From contig JAANDG010000343.1 in the NCBI GenBank assembly GCA_036852015.1, forward strand, positions 92,299 through 156,298: a DNA stretch of 64,000 nucleotides, in the 5' to 3' direction. The notes under the pieces are model-generated. The model did not search any database and was not told the origin of the DNA. It saw only the letters and a program-made list of their open reading frames with translations. A program made the translations under genes and the position numbers. Every line of letters begins with the position of its first letter. Position 1 is the stretch's first letter. This document shows, one piece after another, positions 47,507 through 60,022 of the stretch. The DNA is from Pelodera strongyloides (lineage: Eukaryota; Nematoda; Chromadorea; Rhabditida; Rhabditidae).

Positions 47507-47695
47507 ATTATCGATTTTCCGGTTTATCGATTGATATTGATTGTTTTGTACTCTCTATTGATCTTTCAGTTCAGGAACAGTAGCTGTTAGTAATATCGAT
47601 TTATTGTAACCGTTCAGTGAAATGAAATTGTTAGTGATGTTATAAGCAAAGAAAACATGAGGAGGAATTAGATAGAAGGTAAATTGAGATCTTTA
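47507..47695. other. 3' region of innexin 2
   Basis: AT-rich with TATCGATT repeats. No canonical AATAAA immediately downstream. Confidence 0.4.
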
Positions 47696-47877
47696 TTAAA
47701 GCGAAATACCGGCCGGTTTTTGAAAAGCGTCGTGGTCAACTGAATTTTTACGTGTTTATGCTAATTTACTCGAAGTTAGCTCGATTTTTTATTCTAATTT
47801 ATGTTCATTTGCATAAGCTACATAAGAATGATGGTGTACTCGATGTGTGTCAAAAACCGGCCGGTATTTCGCTTTAA
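47696..47877. repeat. MITE-A copy 9
   Basis: Ends TTAAAGCGAAATACCGGCCG and CCGGCCGGTATTTCGCTTTAA. It is the best-matched pair of termini among the copies. Confidence 0.95.
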
Positions 47878-50675
47878 ATAGCCTAGCGATTTTAAATACT
47901 AACCTGATGTGTAGGGAAAATTCATGAATGTGTAAGGTTTAAAAGAAAACAAAAAAAACTTGACATCAATGGATTTTTCTCGTATATTCACCGATTGATT
48001 CTCAGAGCTATATTGTGTTGTTCCTTTAAGTTAACAGGTCCGTTAATTCTGCCGAATTCAAATACCCTATTATTGTTTCTTGTCTATTTTCTACATACTG
48101 TATGAATAGTGCCTTTCCAAGTTTCAGATTCTATTTCGTTCAATTTCGAGTTTCCACTTTCCAAGATACAGTTATAATTCCATTGTGCGCAGTTCCAGAG
48201 ACTACCGTATTCATTCGTCCTTCGTTTAGAATTCTCCTAAATCACGGGGGTAATCGAATCAAAAACCACTCACGGTCGCCAAGATTTCTCACGTAAAAGG
48301 CACGCGATTTCCTTTTTGGGGGAATTTTAAGGGGTGAATACGGTTAGTGTTAAATCTGCCAAACTTGCTAGAAAATTTCTGTAATAAGATTTAAACTGCA
48401 ATATTTGTAGTTGTTTGATTTTGGGTACCGTAACCTTGAAACATGCGCATACGGCCGGAAATGGTCCTTGATGCCATGTTACTTGAACGAATCATCAGTA
48501 ATGAATGATAAAGAATTTTTAGAGTTGCGAAGTTGATTAACAAATATTTTCTCATTTACCTGCTTTCAGTTCTTGCATAATCGAGTTTATTATATAGGCA
48601 AATTACTTAAAAAAAATTTTTATTAATAGACAATGTTATTGATCTGTCTTACTTCTTCATGTTCAGTTTTAGAAAAAGAGATTTGAGAATAAAGAGTTAT
48701 AAAAATGCAGTTTGAGGTGAAACACAAAGATTGTTTTTTTTGTGGCAAGCACACTGATAAAATAAAGTATAAGTAAGAAATTGCGCAGATGGGCCTCTGC
48801 TTCGGAATGAAATTGAGCGCCGCGTCAGAAGCACAAACAAAATTTTCTGTGCCACCCATGTTCGCGCGACCCTGGCGCAACAGTGGCACACACTGATATA
48901 TCACATATTCTGGACTAGGTGTGCGGCTACCCATGTGCGCACCGTTTCGCGTCTTGCACATAGTATTCTTATAATAATTGTCACTGTCAGATTTGATATA
49001 AGTATATAAGTTAATGGCCGCCTGACACCAAGGTTCCTTAATTTGGTCGATTGGCAGCTTGACACCCAATAGAGTAGATGTATCAGCAAGCTTCGACTTC
49101 CTTCATGACCATTTGGGATTTGGGTGGAAACGTTTCCGTTTTACATCATTTTTACATGAACCACGCCCAACTCGTGACCGTTTTTTTAAACTGGTGTGTG
49201 TCGTATAAAATCGGGTGTATTATTAAATATTGTTTTAGACTGACAATGAGATGAACTTGTCCATTTGAAAATGACCAATGATGGAATGATGATTCCATAT
49301 TATTTTCAAACGTGAGACAATACAACGTATCAATGCATTGTTCAGGATTTTAGTACGAAAATACAGACGAACAAATATTAGTCATCTCTAACAAAAATCA
49401 AAACAGTGATGACGAATTGTCATTGTTGTTGAGTAATGCAAAATAAAATGAAATAAAAAATCTAGGCAATTCCGCAGATTTCTTTTGGTTGGGGACCATT
49501 TTGGGGCTGAGGGTGAGGGGATCTGTGAGTTAGTTAAATCGTTGCAAATGGACTAAAGCAATGCAATAATGAACTTGTAACTTGTTTGATATGGTTGAAA
49601 TTTTTTCGAGTTGTTGGTGGATTGGAAAATTTGGTGAGAGTGAGAGCTAAAAATGTTGGTGGATCGGCACTAAGCAAATGAGTCCCGGGTGAGAGTTTTA
49701 GCTCTCATTCGGACATAAGTTGTTGGATCCTGAATCGAGGTTTTTTGTAAACTGTAGGTAACTAAGTTATATCTGCGTAATAAAAAAAACATTTTAATAC
49801 TTATTGACTCGTGAGTTACGGACGAAACAAGTGCCTTGAGACGAATCAAACAAAAATATATAAACTACCAATTAAGAAAATATTTTATTCCCAATCACTT
49901 CATTATCACTTGCGCAACAGAATCGAAAACAACAAACAGAAAGTAGCATTTGACAGAGACAAGCAAAATTATAAATTAAAATGCCTTAAAAAATTATCTT
50001 TACGGAATAATTACTATTATGACAACGAATATTACCATACAATATTAAACTAAATAGAACTCTTTCTCTTGGGCCTATTTCCTAACACCCGACATGTGAA
50101 ACATCAAAGCATTTTTGAGCCGAATTACGTATGAAAAACTTATAATAAACTGGAGCAATCAATTTAAGGAATAATAACACTTTGTTAAGTAGATACTAAT
50201 GGGCAATGTATTTATGAGCAGATATACACATAAAGATTTTCAAATAATTATTAATAAAATAGAAATTTGGCATTTAAAAGTTTGGCATAATAATACTAAA
50301 AATGGACAAGATAGTGCAACACCGGGAGTAAATGCTTTGAATAAAAATAATGTTTTTTTTACGAAATTGTTTCATACTTGAGCTCTTAAATAAATATAAA
50401 ACTATATAAAATAAAATATTAAAATAATAAATAAAAGTATAGCAATTAGGATCGGATCATAGTTCAATCAATGTATGTACAAATAGATTTAGGAGATGGG
50501 AGGTAATAAGAATTATAATAGTAATAATTAACGTAAATGATATAAAACGGATAAAACGGTAAAAATGAAAATAATGAATTTCTTTTGATACTACAGTAGT
50601 CTTGGCACTATATGATCACATGAAATGAAACATACATTTCTCTAATTGAGTTCCTAAGTGAACGCAAAATTAAGA
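47878..50675. other. Intergenic between innexin 2 and zoo-1
   Basis: 48780-48960 is GC-richer, with TTGCGCAGATGGG and GCGCGACCCTGGCGCAAC, and resembles segments near 53090 and 58190. 49740-50600 is extremely AT-rich with two short plus-strand ORFs (49811-50053, 50199-50381) rich in Asn, Lys and Tyr. These are base-composition ORFs without a recognisable domain. Confidence 0.45.
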
Positions 50676-50725
50676 CTTTGCACGAAGGGGGATCGAACCC
50701 ACGCAGCCACTAGGCCATCAACAAC
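50676..50725 (-). pseudogene. tRNA-like or SINE sequence next to the zoo-1 3' end
   Basis: On the minus strand, TGGCCTAGTGG (A-box-like) is followed by GGTTCGATCCCCC (B-box-like). The spacing is too short for a tRNA and the ends do not pair. Confidence 0.35.
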
Positions 50726-50736
50726 CAATTTATATT

Positions 50737-53700
50737 TTAAAAAGAATGAATGGGGACGGATAGGAAGGATGATTCCGGTTTTCCTTCCTGAGAAGAGGAG
50801 GATCCTCCTCCTTGATTATTCTTTCCAATGTCCAGCTCCTTCCATTCACCACCGTCCTCGGCCTTCAGCGAAAATGACCATTCTCCGGAAATCCCACTGA
50901 ATAAGGATCTTATTAGCCCGTATTCTCGGGTCGGTGGGAATGTTCCGTTTGGGAGCTCATTCGTATGCAAATTTTTCCTCCAGCTAGTCTAGATAGTCGA
51001 GAAATTTGCATACAAAGGATTTCCCAAACGGAACGTTTCCGTCGACCCGAGAATACGGGCTATTATATAAAGGAGAAGAGTTTACTTTTTTGTTTGTGTG
51101 AACAAAACGAAAATTAGAATATCTAAAGGCTATAAAAGGAGAGCCGGAGTCCAGTCTTGAGCAAGCGAAATCCGAACCTTATTTCATGATTTTTCTAGAT
51201 ACGTTGCAAACGTTTCACAAAAGTGTGCTTACTGTTCCTGCATTTTAAACTTTGCACGTCGCCTCAGCGGCGATAGCCGTCTGGTATTTAGATATTTAGA
51301 ATTGGACAGGGAGAGAGAGAATTTTTAGAAGATAGTTGGTATGATCACGATAATCAGAAAATACGTATGCATTTGTATTTGGGTTTCAACTCGTGTCCTT
51401 TTTATACTGGTTCATAGTCCTTATTTCCACAAATCAGTAAAACTCACTTATGGGGTAGTCGCAATTCGGCCGGTTTCAAAAAGGTCAGCCCTTTTGGACC
51501 ACAAATGACCAAAGGACTGAGAAGAGCCTCTCCAGCGGCACGATCTATTGGTGGAGAGCCGGAATCTTCATTGCAAACCTGAAGACAAGATGATGAATGT
51601 ATCAGATAGAATAATATCCATGGGTAATACCTCAGTATAGTAATGGTTGGCTGCCTATGCAAAGTCACTGGTTCGATTCTTGTCTTAGGCATTTGAAGTG
51701 CGGAATACCTTTATGAGCAGTAAACACAATACCTTCACATAAATTTCCCTCTTGGGACCGGGAGGCAGTGCGCCGGGAGGTATTCTCAGTTCAACTCTGC
51801 TCGCTGGACAACATAGGACCCCTCCATCAGCTCCGACTAGGGCTGATGTCTCTTCGACGACTGTCGGTTCTTCATCCGATGACGTCTTCTCTGCCGCGGA
51901 TGTCTCGTCGATCATCTAACAAGAGAAAATTAATAAATAGAAGGGCTAGGTCAACGGCAGAGGTTCAAGGAGTTCAACCGCCACAAGAACAGATAATTAG
52001 GCAATAATGAAAAAATCAACTACCATTATAAAATACCTGTTCTAAGCGAGAATTTATGAAACGCACCGTAAATGGTTGTGTGAAGGTCGATTCCACTTTT
52101 GTCAGCTCATTTCCATTATCTTTGAGAATTGTCTTCGATTCATTTAATGAACTATTTCCGTTGACGGCTTCTGACCTAAACTGGGAATGTAACAGGGAGA
52201 ATATCTTTTAGACTACGAACTACGCCTAAATACTAACTATAATGGGCGGGCACACAAATGCACACAATTGGTACATAATAGGGACGTAGTTGTCAAGTAA
52301 TGTTTTGAAACTACGTGTCATTCCGCAAAAAAAAACAGTCGCTCACAACCTAGCATCATCCAGGCCATTGACAGACTAAGGAAGAAGGGTAAACGAACGG
52401 AAGACTATAGCTCACAAACACACCTGACACTCATATGATCTTTATTCACACTTGAATGTAGATCGGTAACCCGACTTCGAATCAATTCATTCCGAGGTTT
52501 TGGAGCCAAAGCCGGACGAGAACCGTTCATTCTACTGAAACAATCGTATATTTTCAGGCGAAAGGCCAACTTCGAAGTCTACTCGGCTAAGGGTCTCTGC
52601 TGAACCAGTCATACGTTTTAAGACACTATTCAATTCACTAGTGCACCAGCCAACAGAACATAGACATAGATGGATTATGAATGGAAGAAAAAGGGATAAA
52701 AATAAGGTCAGATTCCACTATATTTACCTGTACGACGGGTTTCCATTCGAATTATAAAAAGATGAGAATGAAGGTGGATTATCCTCGCTTTCTTGATGCA
52801 TTCTATTGTTGGGCGAGGTTGGATTGCTCATTCCGCCAATACTTCGTCGAGGTGAGCCCACACTACTTCCGATGCCAGAACCGCGGCCGAGTCCGCTACT
52901 CGATCCCTCCTCGCGGGCACAGTACATATCAGACGAGGGAGGTTCTAACGGGATCTGGAACTTGATGACACAAATGACAATAGAAATCAATAAATTGGCA
53001 AACCCCTTAACACGAAAATGTGACAGGGCTGTGACTCGGGCACTAGCCGCCGGGTGCCTTGAATGAATTGGTGTGTGCCGAAAGATGTACAGGCATCCCA
53101 TACAACGTGCGCCACAGTTGCGCCATATTCTCGCCGCGCACCCACTTCCAAAAACATGTGCGCAGCGCAACTGCTAGGTTTCAATAGTATTTTGAATGAT
53201 AGTTTACCTGTAATCGATGCTGAGCTTGTTTGAGTTCTTCAGCTGCATCATTGAATCGTCGAGTCGCCTCCTCTTTCTCTCTTTCTTTATCTTTGAGTAT
53301 AACACTTCCATTGTCCTTCAGTTCGACTTTTTGCAGGTCAGACGTCAGACGATCAGAGATCTCAGACGAGTAGAGGGAATCATCATTCAGAAGCTGAAAT
53401 GTAGATATGGTTGGTCGGGCACTAGGCTCTTTAGAGTCTTCAACCAGCATATTAGTTGATGAATCCTTAGTTAAAGTGGTTCAAACAAAAAGTTTACGCC
53501 GCTTACTTACACACTAACTATGACATCGTTCAAGTAACATGACGCAAATGTTGCGATACGCAAACGCATATTTGGATGCATATTTTAGCAAGAGACAAAG
53601 CACCAAATAATTTACCTGTTTGATGTGATAATATCCATGCTGCGGTTGGTTGCGGTTGTCTAAAAAAAGTAGTATGTAATATAAAAGTTCGATCAAATAG

Positions 53701-56700
53701 CGTTATACATCTAATGTTTCACTCAAAGTTTATTGGTTGGGAAGGAAGTTTTGGCATGATACATCTGCCCTCCAAAATGAACAACTGTTGTATAAATGTA
53801 TATATGTAGTGTGCGATATTAGAGAAACAGACACACACCCACGCACACCCACACATATGCTGTGTTTATATGTACAGTTTTATATAATACTATCAACTCA
53901 AATATGAACCAAAGAGTGCCAAGTTAAAAAAACAAAAAGTGTGTTTTGAACAAAAAAAAGAGTTATTAATGACCTGTGTAATGATTTTCCAATCCTCCAT
54001 TTGTTAGATTCTGATTAGTTCGATTGACAATATGGGTTACACTCGTTGTAGAAGAGTTAGCCATATCACACGGTGAAAGTCGAATATTATTTGTTGGCGA
54101 AATTCTTTGTCCATTGCACGCTGTTCGTAGATAAGTTGGAGTGGGAGACTTTACCCGGGCGCCGGGAAATACAGGGCTGGGAGTAGTTCTGATGGGCACT
54201 GGGGGACCTGGGCAAGGAACTGGGGTGCTCCCTCTATTGGGTCGCGGTTCTAGGGATATATCCACACAACTACGCTCCATTTTATGGGGAAGTGTCTGAT
54301 ATCGATTGATTGGTTGTGATTGGTGGTTACAGTAAGACGAGTGGGCGGGGCTGGGAATGGCTGATGACGTCATCGGATGAAATGATTGATGTGCAGGCGA
54401 TTGGGAACACTCGGGGGTTAGTGTGCATGACCGGAAAGTACTAAGGGCGGGACTCTCACTTGGCTGGCCAGGGTCTCGAAGGGAACGTTGCAGAGCTCCA
54501 GGAGCTCCCACACCTGATGGACCACCCAGAGAGGAGGCAGGACCACCCATGCAAGAAGAGGGACCACCCAGGGAGGAGCCACCCACAGATGGTGGACCGA
54601 TAGTTGAGGGACCACCCATACTCCGATCCCATTCGTAAGCGCTCCTGAAATATGCGTATTTAATTTTGCTACTACTTAGAAACGGGGTTTAATTAATTAA
54701 TAGTTAGACGTAGACTAATTGCCCCAAATAAGTAATCCATGTTATGTATATCACGAAGGTGTCTGGGTGAAGTTTTATGCAAAACACATTAATTACCTAC
54801 CTTGTCAGCGGACTCGATATCTCACTTCTCTGTGAATAATCCCCATAATCTTTCGATGATTCGACGTCCGATTCGGCTCCCGACGTTCTGAAACGATGTT
54901 TAGTTATAAGCATGAAAGTTGTGATACTTCTAGATAACACTGATAATCGACCTTTGGAGTCCTGTATTCTGAAACGGGCTACATTGTATGTTTTCTTGAT
55001 ACTCTCTAATAAACATTTAAATATTTAAACTTGCTAGATGGAGAATTGAAAAAAGAATAAAGAAATGAACTTCTCACTTATTATTTGGGAACAGCAGGAC
55101 ATCTTCCAATGGTAAATTGGGTGGGAATTCGGGCATCCACAATCTCCTTTGTTGTAAATGTGCTATCAAATCCTTGAGGGCGTCAAACCATCCATCCTCT
55201 TGGCTAGCATCCACGGTAGCTATATTGTATAAGTAAATTTTATTGAACTATTGAAACGATCCAATGAAAACCACAATGAATAAACCCAAGCTAATAAAGA
55301 TAGATGTAGGCTAGTTACTAACAAGTGCTCCCGTCACATATTGATGCTTGTTGTAACAAGTGATTAGTTTTTGAAGATACTAACTACTCGAGGACCTGTT
55401 TTGCCTCCCAAAGTATCCTTGCGGATTAGAATCAGTATTGTACCTGGTTCGGATATGTCTGACAAGAAATGCGCAAATTATGTATATTCCCTATGAATAT
55501 ATTACTCACCAGATAACAGATGTGAGTGATTCTTCTTAATATTCTGTGCTTGTTCCATCAGCTTTTTACTGCTTTCGTGTGCAGCACCGGTCTTCTTGCG
55601 AAGGTCACGGATGCGAGATCTGAAATAGTTGATGCTAGATTGATCTAACTTCTTACTCGCGCGGATGGTAGATTTAGGTATAGAGGGCCGATCACACGAC
55701 GGAGCCAATTTAAGAACTTTGCAGTATAATAACAACCTTTCATAACCGGCAAAGGGGTACGCAAAAGTGTTAGTTTGCTGTCGAAGTCTCTTATACAAAT
55801 GTAATTAATGTAAATTACAGTTCACATAGTCTGAGAAAAAAACTCAGAATTAAACAATGGTCACCTTGAATCGACGTCAATCAGAACTACAATCGGTGCA
55901 TACTGAGCTAGTTGCAGCCGTTCGACCTAAAATGGATGGAAATAAAGATGCTCCCTTCAGTCTTTAGAACTGGATTTGTAGCCAATACGGTGGTTATGCC
56001 TACGTAAGATCGAACCTTGGTCGCTCTGTTGAGAAAGTCTACCTTATCCACTCGGACGTGAATAACAATACATTGAATCATTGAACCGAAAACATTGAAG
56101 TGGCCTACCGATTCAACACTGATATCCATAACACAGTGTTTGCCCGCACTAATAACTGCATCGACCGCAGCAAGTCGTATCACCGCATCACCTTCTGCTT
56201 CGGCGAAGCGAAGTGCAAATTGACGCAGCAACATTGAACGGGCCACGTCAGCGAGAGGACCCAATAGGACGAGAGGTCTGTAATAAAAGATGCCACATAT
56301 CAAAGCCAACATGAACAACATAGGAATTTAAACTACACACGAAACGTATAGTTACGTTTTTTTTTAGGAATTCATAAGTTTAGTGGTTGATAACTGGATA
56401 ATTCTCCCAATACCGTAAGACAGGAAAACTCACCTGGGGAATGTGGGAGTGTTGAGGGCGACCCTTTCATAAGCGGGAATCGGAATGCTCCCACTGAAAG
56501 GGTGGGAGAGAATGTTCTTGGGAAGACTCTTCGTCCTTCGACTTTCTAATTTTCTCCTCAAAAGTGTTCCCCCTTTCTTTTCACTTCCATTCTTTTTCTG
56601 TTCCCGTGCGAGGATTTCGGCGGAAGATTCGTTTGGAATCACGCCCTTTACAGCTTCACCCTGAAAATAGAGGGAGAGATACGGTGGACAGAATCAGATA

Positions 56701-59700
56701 CTACTGTATGTGTGGGACACTATATGCTGTTGGGGTGGGATACTGTGTAAAAATAATTGTAGAGATGAGGAGAGACTAAGTAATATATTTGAACGTATGG
56801 TATACTGTATGTAAAATACTGGATACTACATCTGTTTGTGTGGGACCAAATTCTTTGATTCGCTATCAACAAATTATATCCAAGTATCTATATCCTATAT
56901 CATCTACTTTGATTTTTCTTTCATCGTCTCTCACGGCGTTAAGCTCTTTTAATGAGTATAATAAATATTCAATATATTCAATATACTGTATGTACAGTAA
57001 TTTACCTTATGATTGCTGGCCGAGTATACTCTGGCAGCCTGCCAAAGGCCCACAGTACCCCCAAATAGGGTATCAGTGACGTGGAAGATGTCACCCTCGG
57101 AAATGGTCATTTCTAGATCGTTCTTCCTCTTTTCCTTTGTAAAATGGGCTCTGAAATGGATTATAATTGGAACAATTCCGCAAATTGGACAATTAATATA
57201 ATCAGAAACTTATGAAATAAAGCAACCTAAAAATGACTTACCTGATATAAAAGTTGTCTCCCAATTGACTATTTCGCACATGTTCGAATTCTTGTCTTGC
57301 ATGCTCAACCTGAAATTATGACTACAGCTCTGCATAAACTGTGCACTAATAATGCAATAATGACAAATGTTAAACTGTATGGTTGAAACGTAAATTTCTG
57401 GACAAAACAGTAGAAATCTTTTCCCATGCATCATCTCCCTTTTTAATGACAATGAGGTTCGCACAGGCACACAAATTGTTGAATAATGTTTCTGAGCCGC
57501 CTGGCCGGCCTGGCATACCACTTTAAACTCTACGACGACGACAGTCTTGAAGTAACAACTGACCAAAAGAGTGACAGTGTCTTCAAGTGCGAGTAGTAAT
57601 TGCACAGCAGATTCCCTAGTCACAGATCGCATACAACGGCCGTTTACCTAAAAATTCATCTTGAATATTGTTATTGTTATTTTTAATATTATCTATTTTT
57701 AATATATTATTTTTATTTTTATTATTATCTGGCTTACTGGCACAGTACGTCATATACAATATACACCGCGCGACGAATGGACGAAGTCGCAATTGTCGCT
57801 TAAAGGGATCGGTTCACCTTAAATTTTAAATTGTGTCTGTTTTTTTTGTTTCTTTATTTTCTATAAGGGATAATAAAAATTTGGAATACAAAAAGTAGTG
57901 TTCAATTTCAATACTCACAAAGATATTGGGTGATAAAGTGGTGGATTGATCGGTCCGAAATGCAAAAAGGGCAATTGTCCTGCCTTGTTTGTATAGAGAC
58001 AATTACCCTTTTTGCATTCGGGGCCGATCAATCCACCACTTTATCACCCAATATCTTCGTGAGTATTGAAATTCAACACTACTTTTTGTATTCCAAATTT
58101 TTATTATCCCTTATAGAAAATAAAGAAACAAAAAAACAGACACAATTTAAGGTGAACCGATCCCTTTAAATTTTTGCGCTGCGGGAATTTACCCAAATTT
58201 TTTGTGAAGATTCGTCAAACGCTAGCGTCGAATAGGCGACAGACGCGCCAGATTCTCGCCGCACACCAGAAGCGTGCGAACAAATTCATGGGTGTCTTAC
58301 ATACCTGCAATATCTTATCTCCGCAGCAGACTCCATGTAGAGCAGCAGGACTCTCTGCTGCCACAGCAGAAACAAAGATTCCCACGTGGTTACCACCAAT
58401 CACACGGACACCAACACTACCGCCGACCTAAAATTTTACATGATGTTAAAATTTAAACGTTTAAATATTTATTGATCCAGAAAAGTGTCCACTTCCGTGA
58501 GACGCGCAACATAATTCAGAGGCCATATTCACCCCTACCATTCCCTCGGGGAAATATTCCCTGGGGATAGAAAATAGCATTTAATGTGAGACACGCAGAG
58601 AAAAAGATGGGGAATTGAGTGGTGAATATGGCCTCAGCACTAGTGCTGCAATAATACGACGTAATTGATCAAAGATGAAATACACAAGAACAATCCGCAT
58701 AAACAACAAATAAGATAAATGGCCCTAGCCCGAAGCCGTCGAGCAATTTGTCACCTGGAACTCGCCGTCTGTGCTCAGGGCCTCTGCGGAACATGTCATA
58801 AGCAAAAACGTTGAATTTGAACTCCCTTGAATAAAGGTGCACGCTCTAGAAGCGTAAAAAAAAAACATATTTAAAACATATATAAATCCCACAGAAATAT
58901 GAAATCATATGTTCTACCTTTCTGAAAGTGATCGTTCTTTGACCTCGCTCCTCTTGTTTTGACTGACTCCTCACATAGTATTCGTATTCATTGTGTGAGG
59001 CGTGGGAGGGGATGGAGGTGGCGGGGGAGGATATCCGCCTACTCTGATCTTCGACACTACTGTCCGCACGCCATCGGTTGCTATTCACGTACTCGTGCGA
59101 TGATCTGCAATTAGGGTAATTGAGAAGTGATATTTTAGAGCGATATGACACGTGGTTTGCTGGACAGCTGCATTTTCAAATGTGCTCCATGCTGTGCCAT
59201 CGGAATTCTAAGTAGATAACATGCTACAGTACCTTTGACTTAACGACTGATGATGCATCATTGGGGACGGGGAATGTCTTGGCGTCGCGCCAACACTCCC
59301 CACTCTCTCGTATACTGTATTCTGGGAAGGCCATCGGGAGCTCCCACGGCGAACGTCCCGCTGGATTACAAGGCACAATTTGTCTCGGGATCTGAAAGAG
59401 GTATTAGTATAAGACCGCAAACTACAAAATACAATGTCGAATCTGTCTCTACAAACTACATTGAAACCAAAGTCATGTAGATCAATTTCTACTGCGCAAC
59501 CTGACGCATATTAGTCTGGGAGAATAGAAAAGGCAACGAAAATCTCGTGTATCTGTCCCATTAAATGGCCGAATAAATTGGTTGAACAAATAAAATGATT
59601 ATGCTAATAATAATAAAAAATTGCCACCTCTCAAGCCATTTGTTGCATTCCTCTAGTGTTGCTCCATCGACTGTCTGACCGTTTATTCGGAGAACTGAAT

Positions 59701-59972
59701 CGCCTTCACGAAGACCCGGGTCCTGCAAGGAAGAGTATGAATACAGTACTTCACATACAGTAGAATGGGTACGGTATATTGGTTGATTGGAGATAACTAC
59801 GGTAATCTCTGTGAGCATTATTGTGAGCAATTACATTACAGTAGCGGAAACACTCAAAGACAACACTTATATAGAATCTTCCCATTTTTGCATTCAAAAT
59901 AATCGTATAGAATATTGTTTGGCCATTGAAATTAAAAACAATCTGTTTTTCTCTCTTTCCCCGTCTCTCTCC

Positions 59973-60022
<50 letters not shown>

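Noticed and set aside
48623..49069. 148-codon minus-strand ORF
   Set aside because: No domain, no good splice context, non-ATG start likely, and part of it lies in a GC-rich dispersed segment.
49740..50600. AT-rich block as an organellar insertion
   Set aside because: Short ORFs do not resemble mitochondrial proteins and no mitochondrial tRNA or rRNA pattern is seen.
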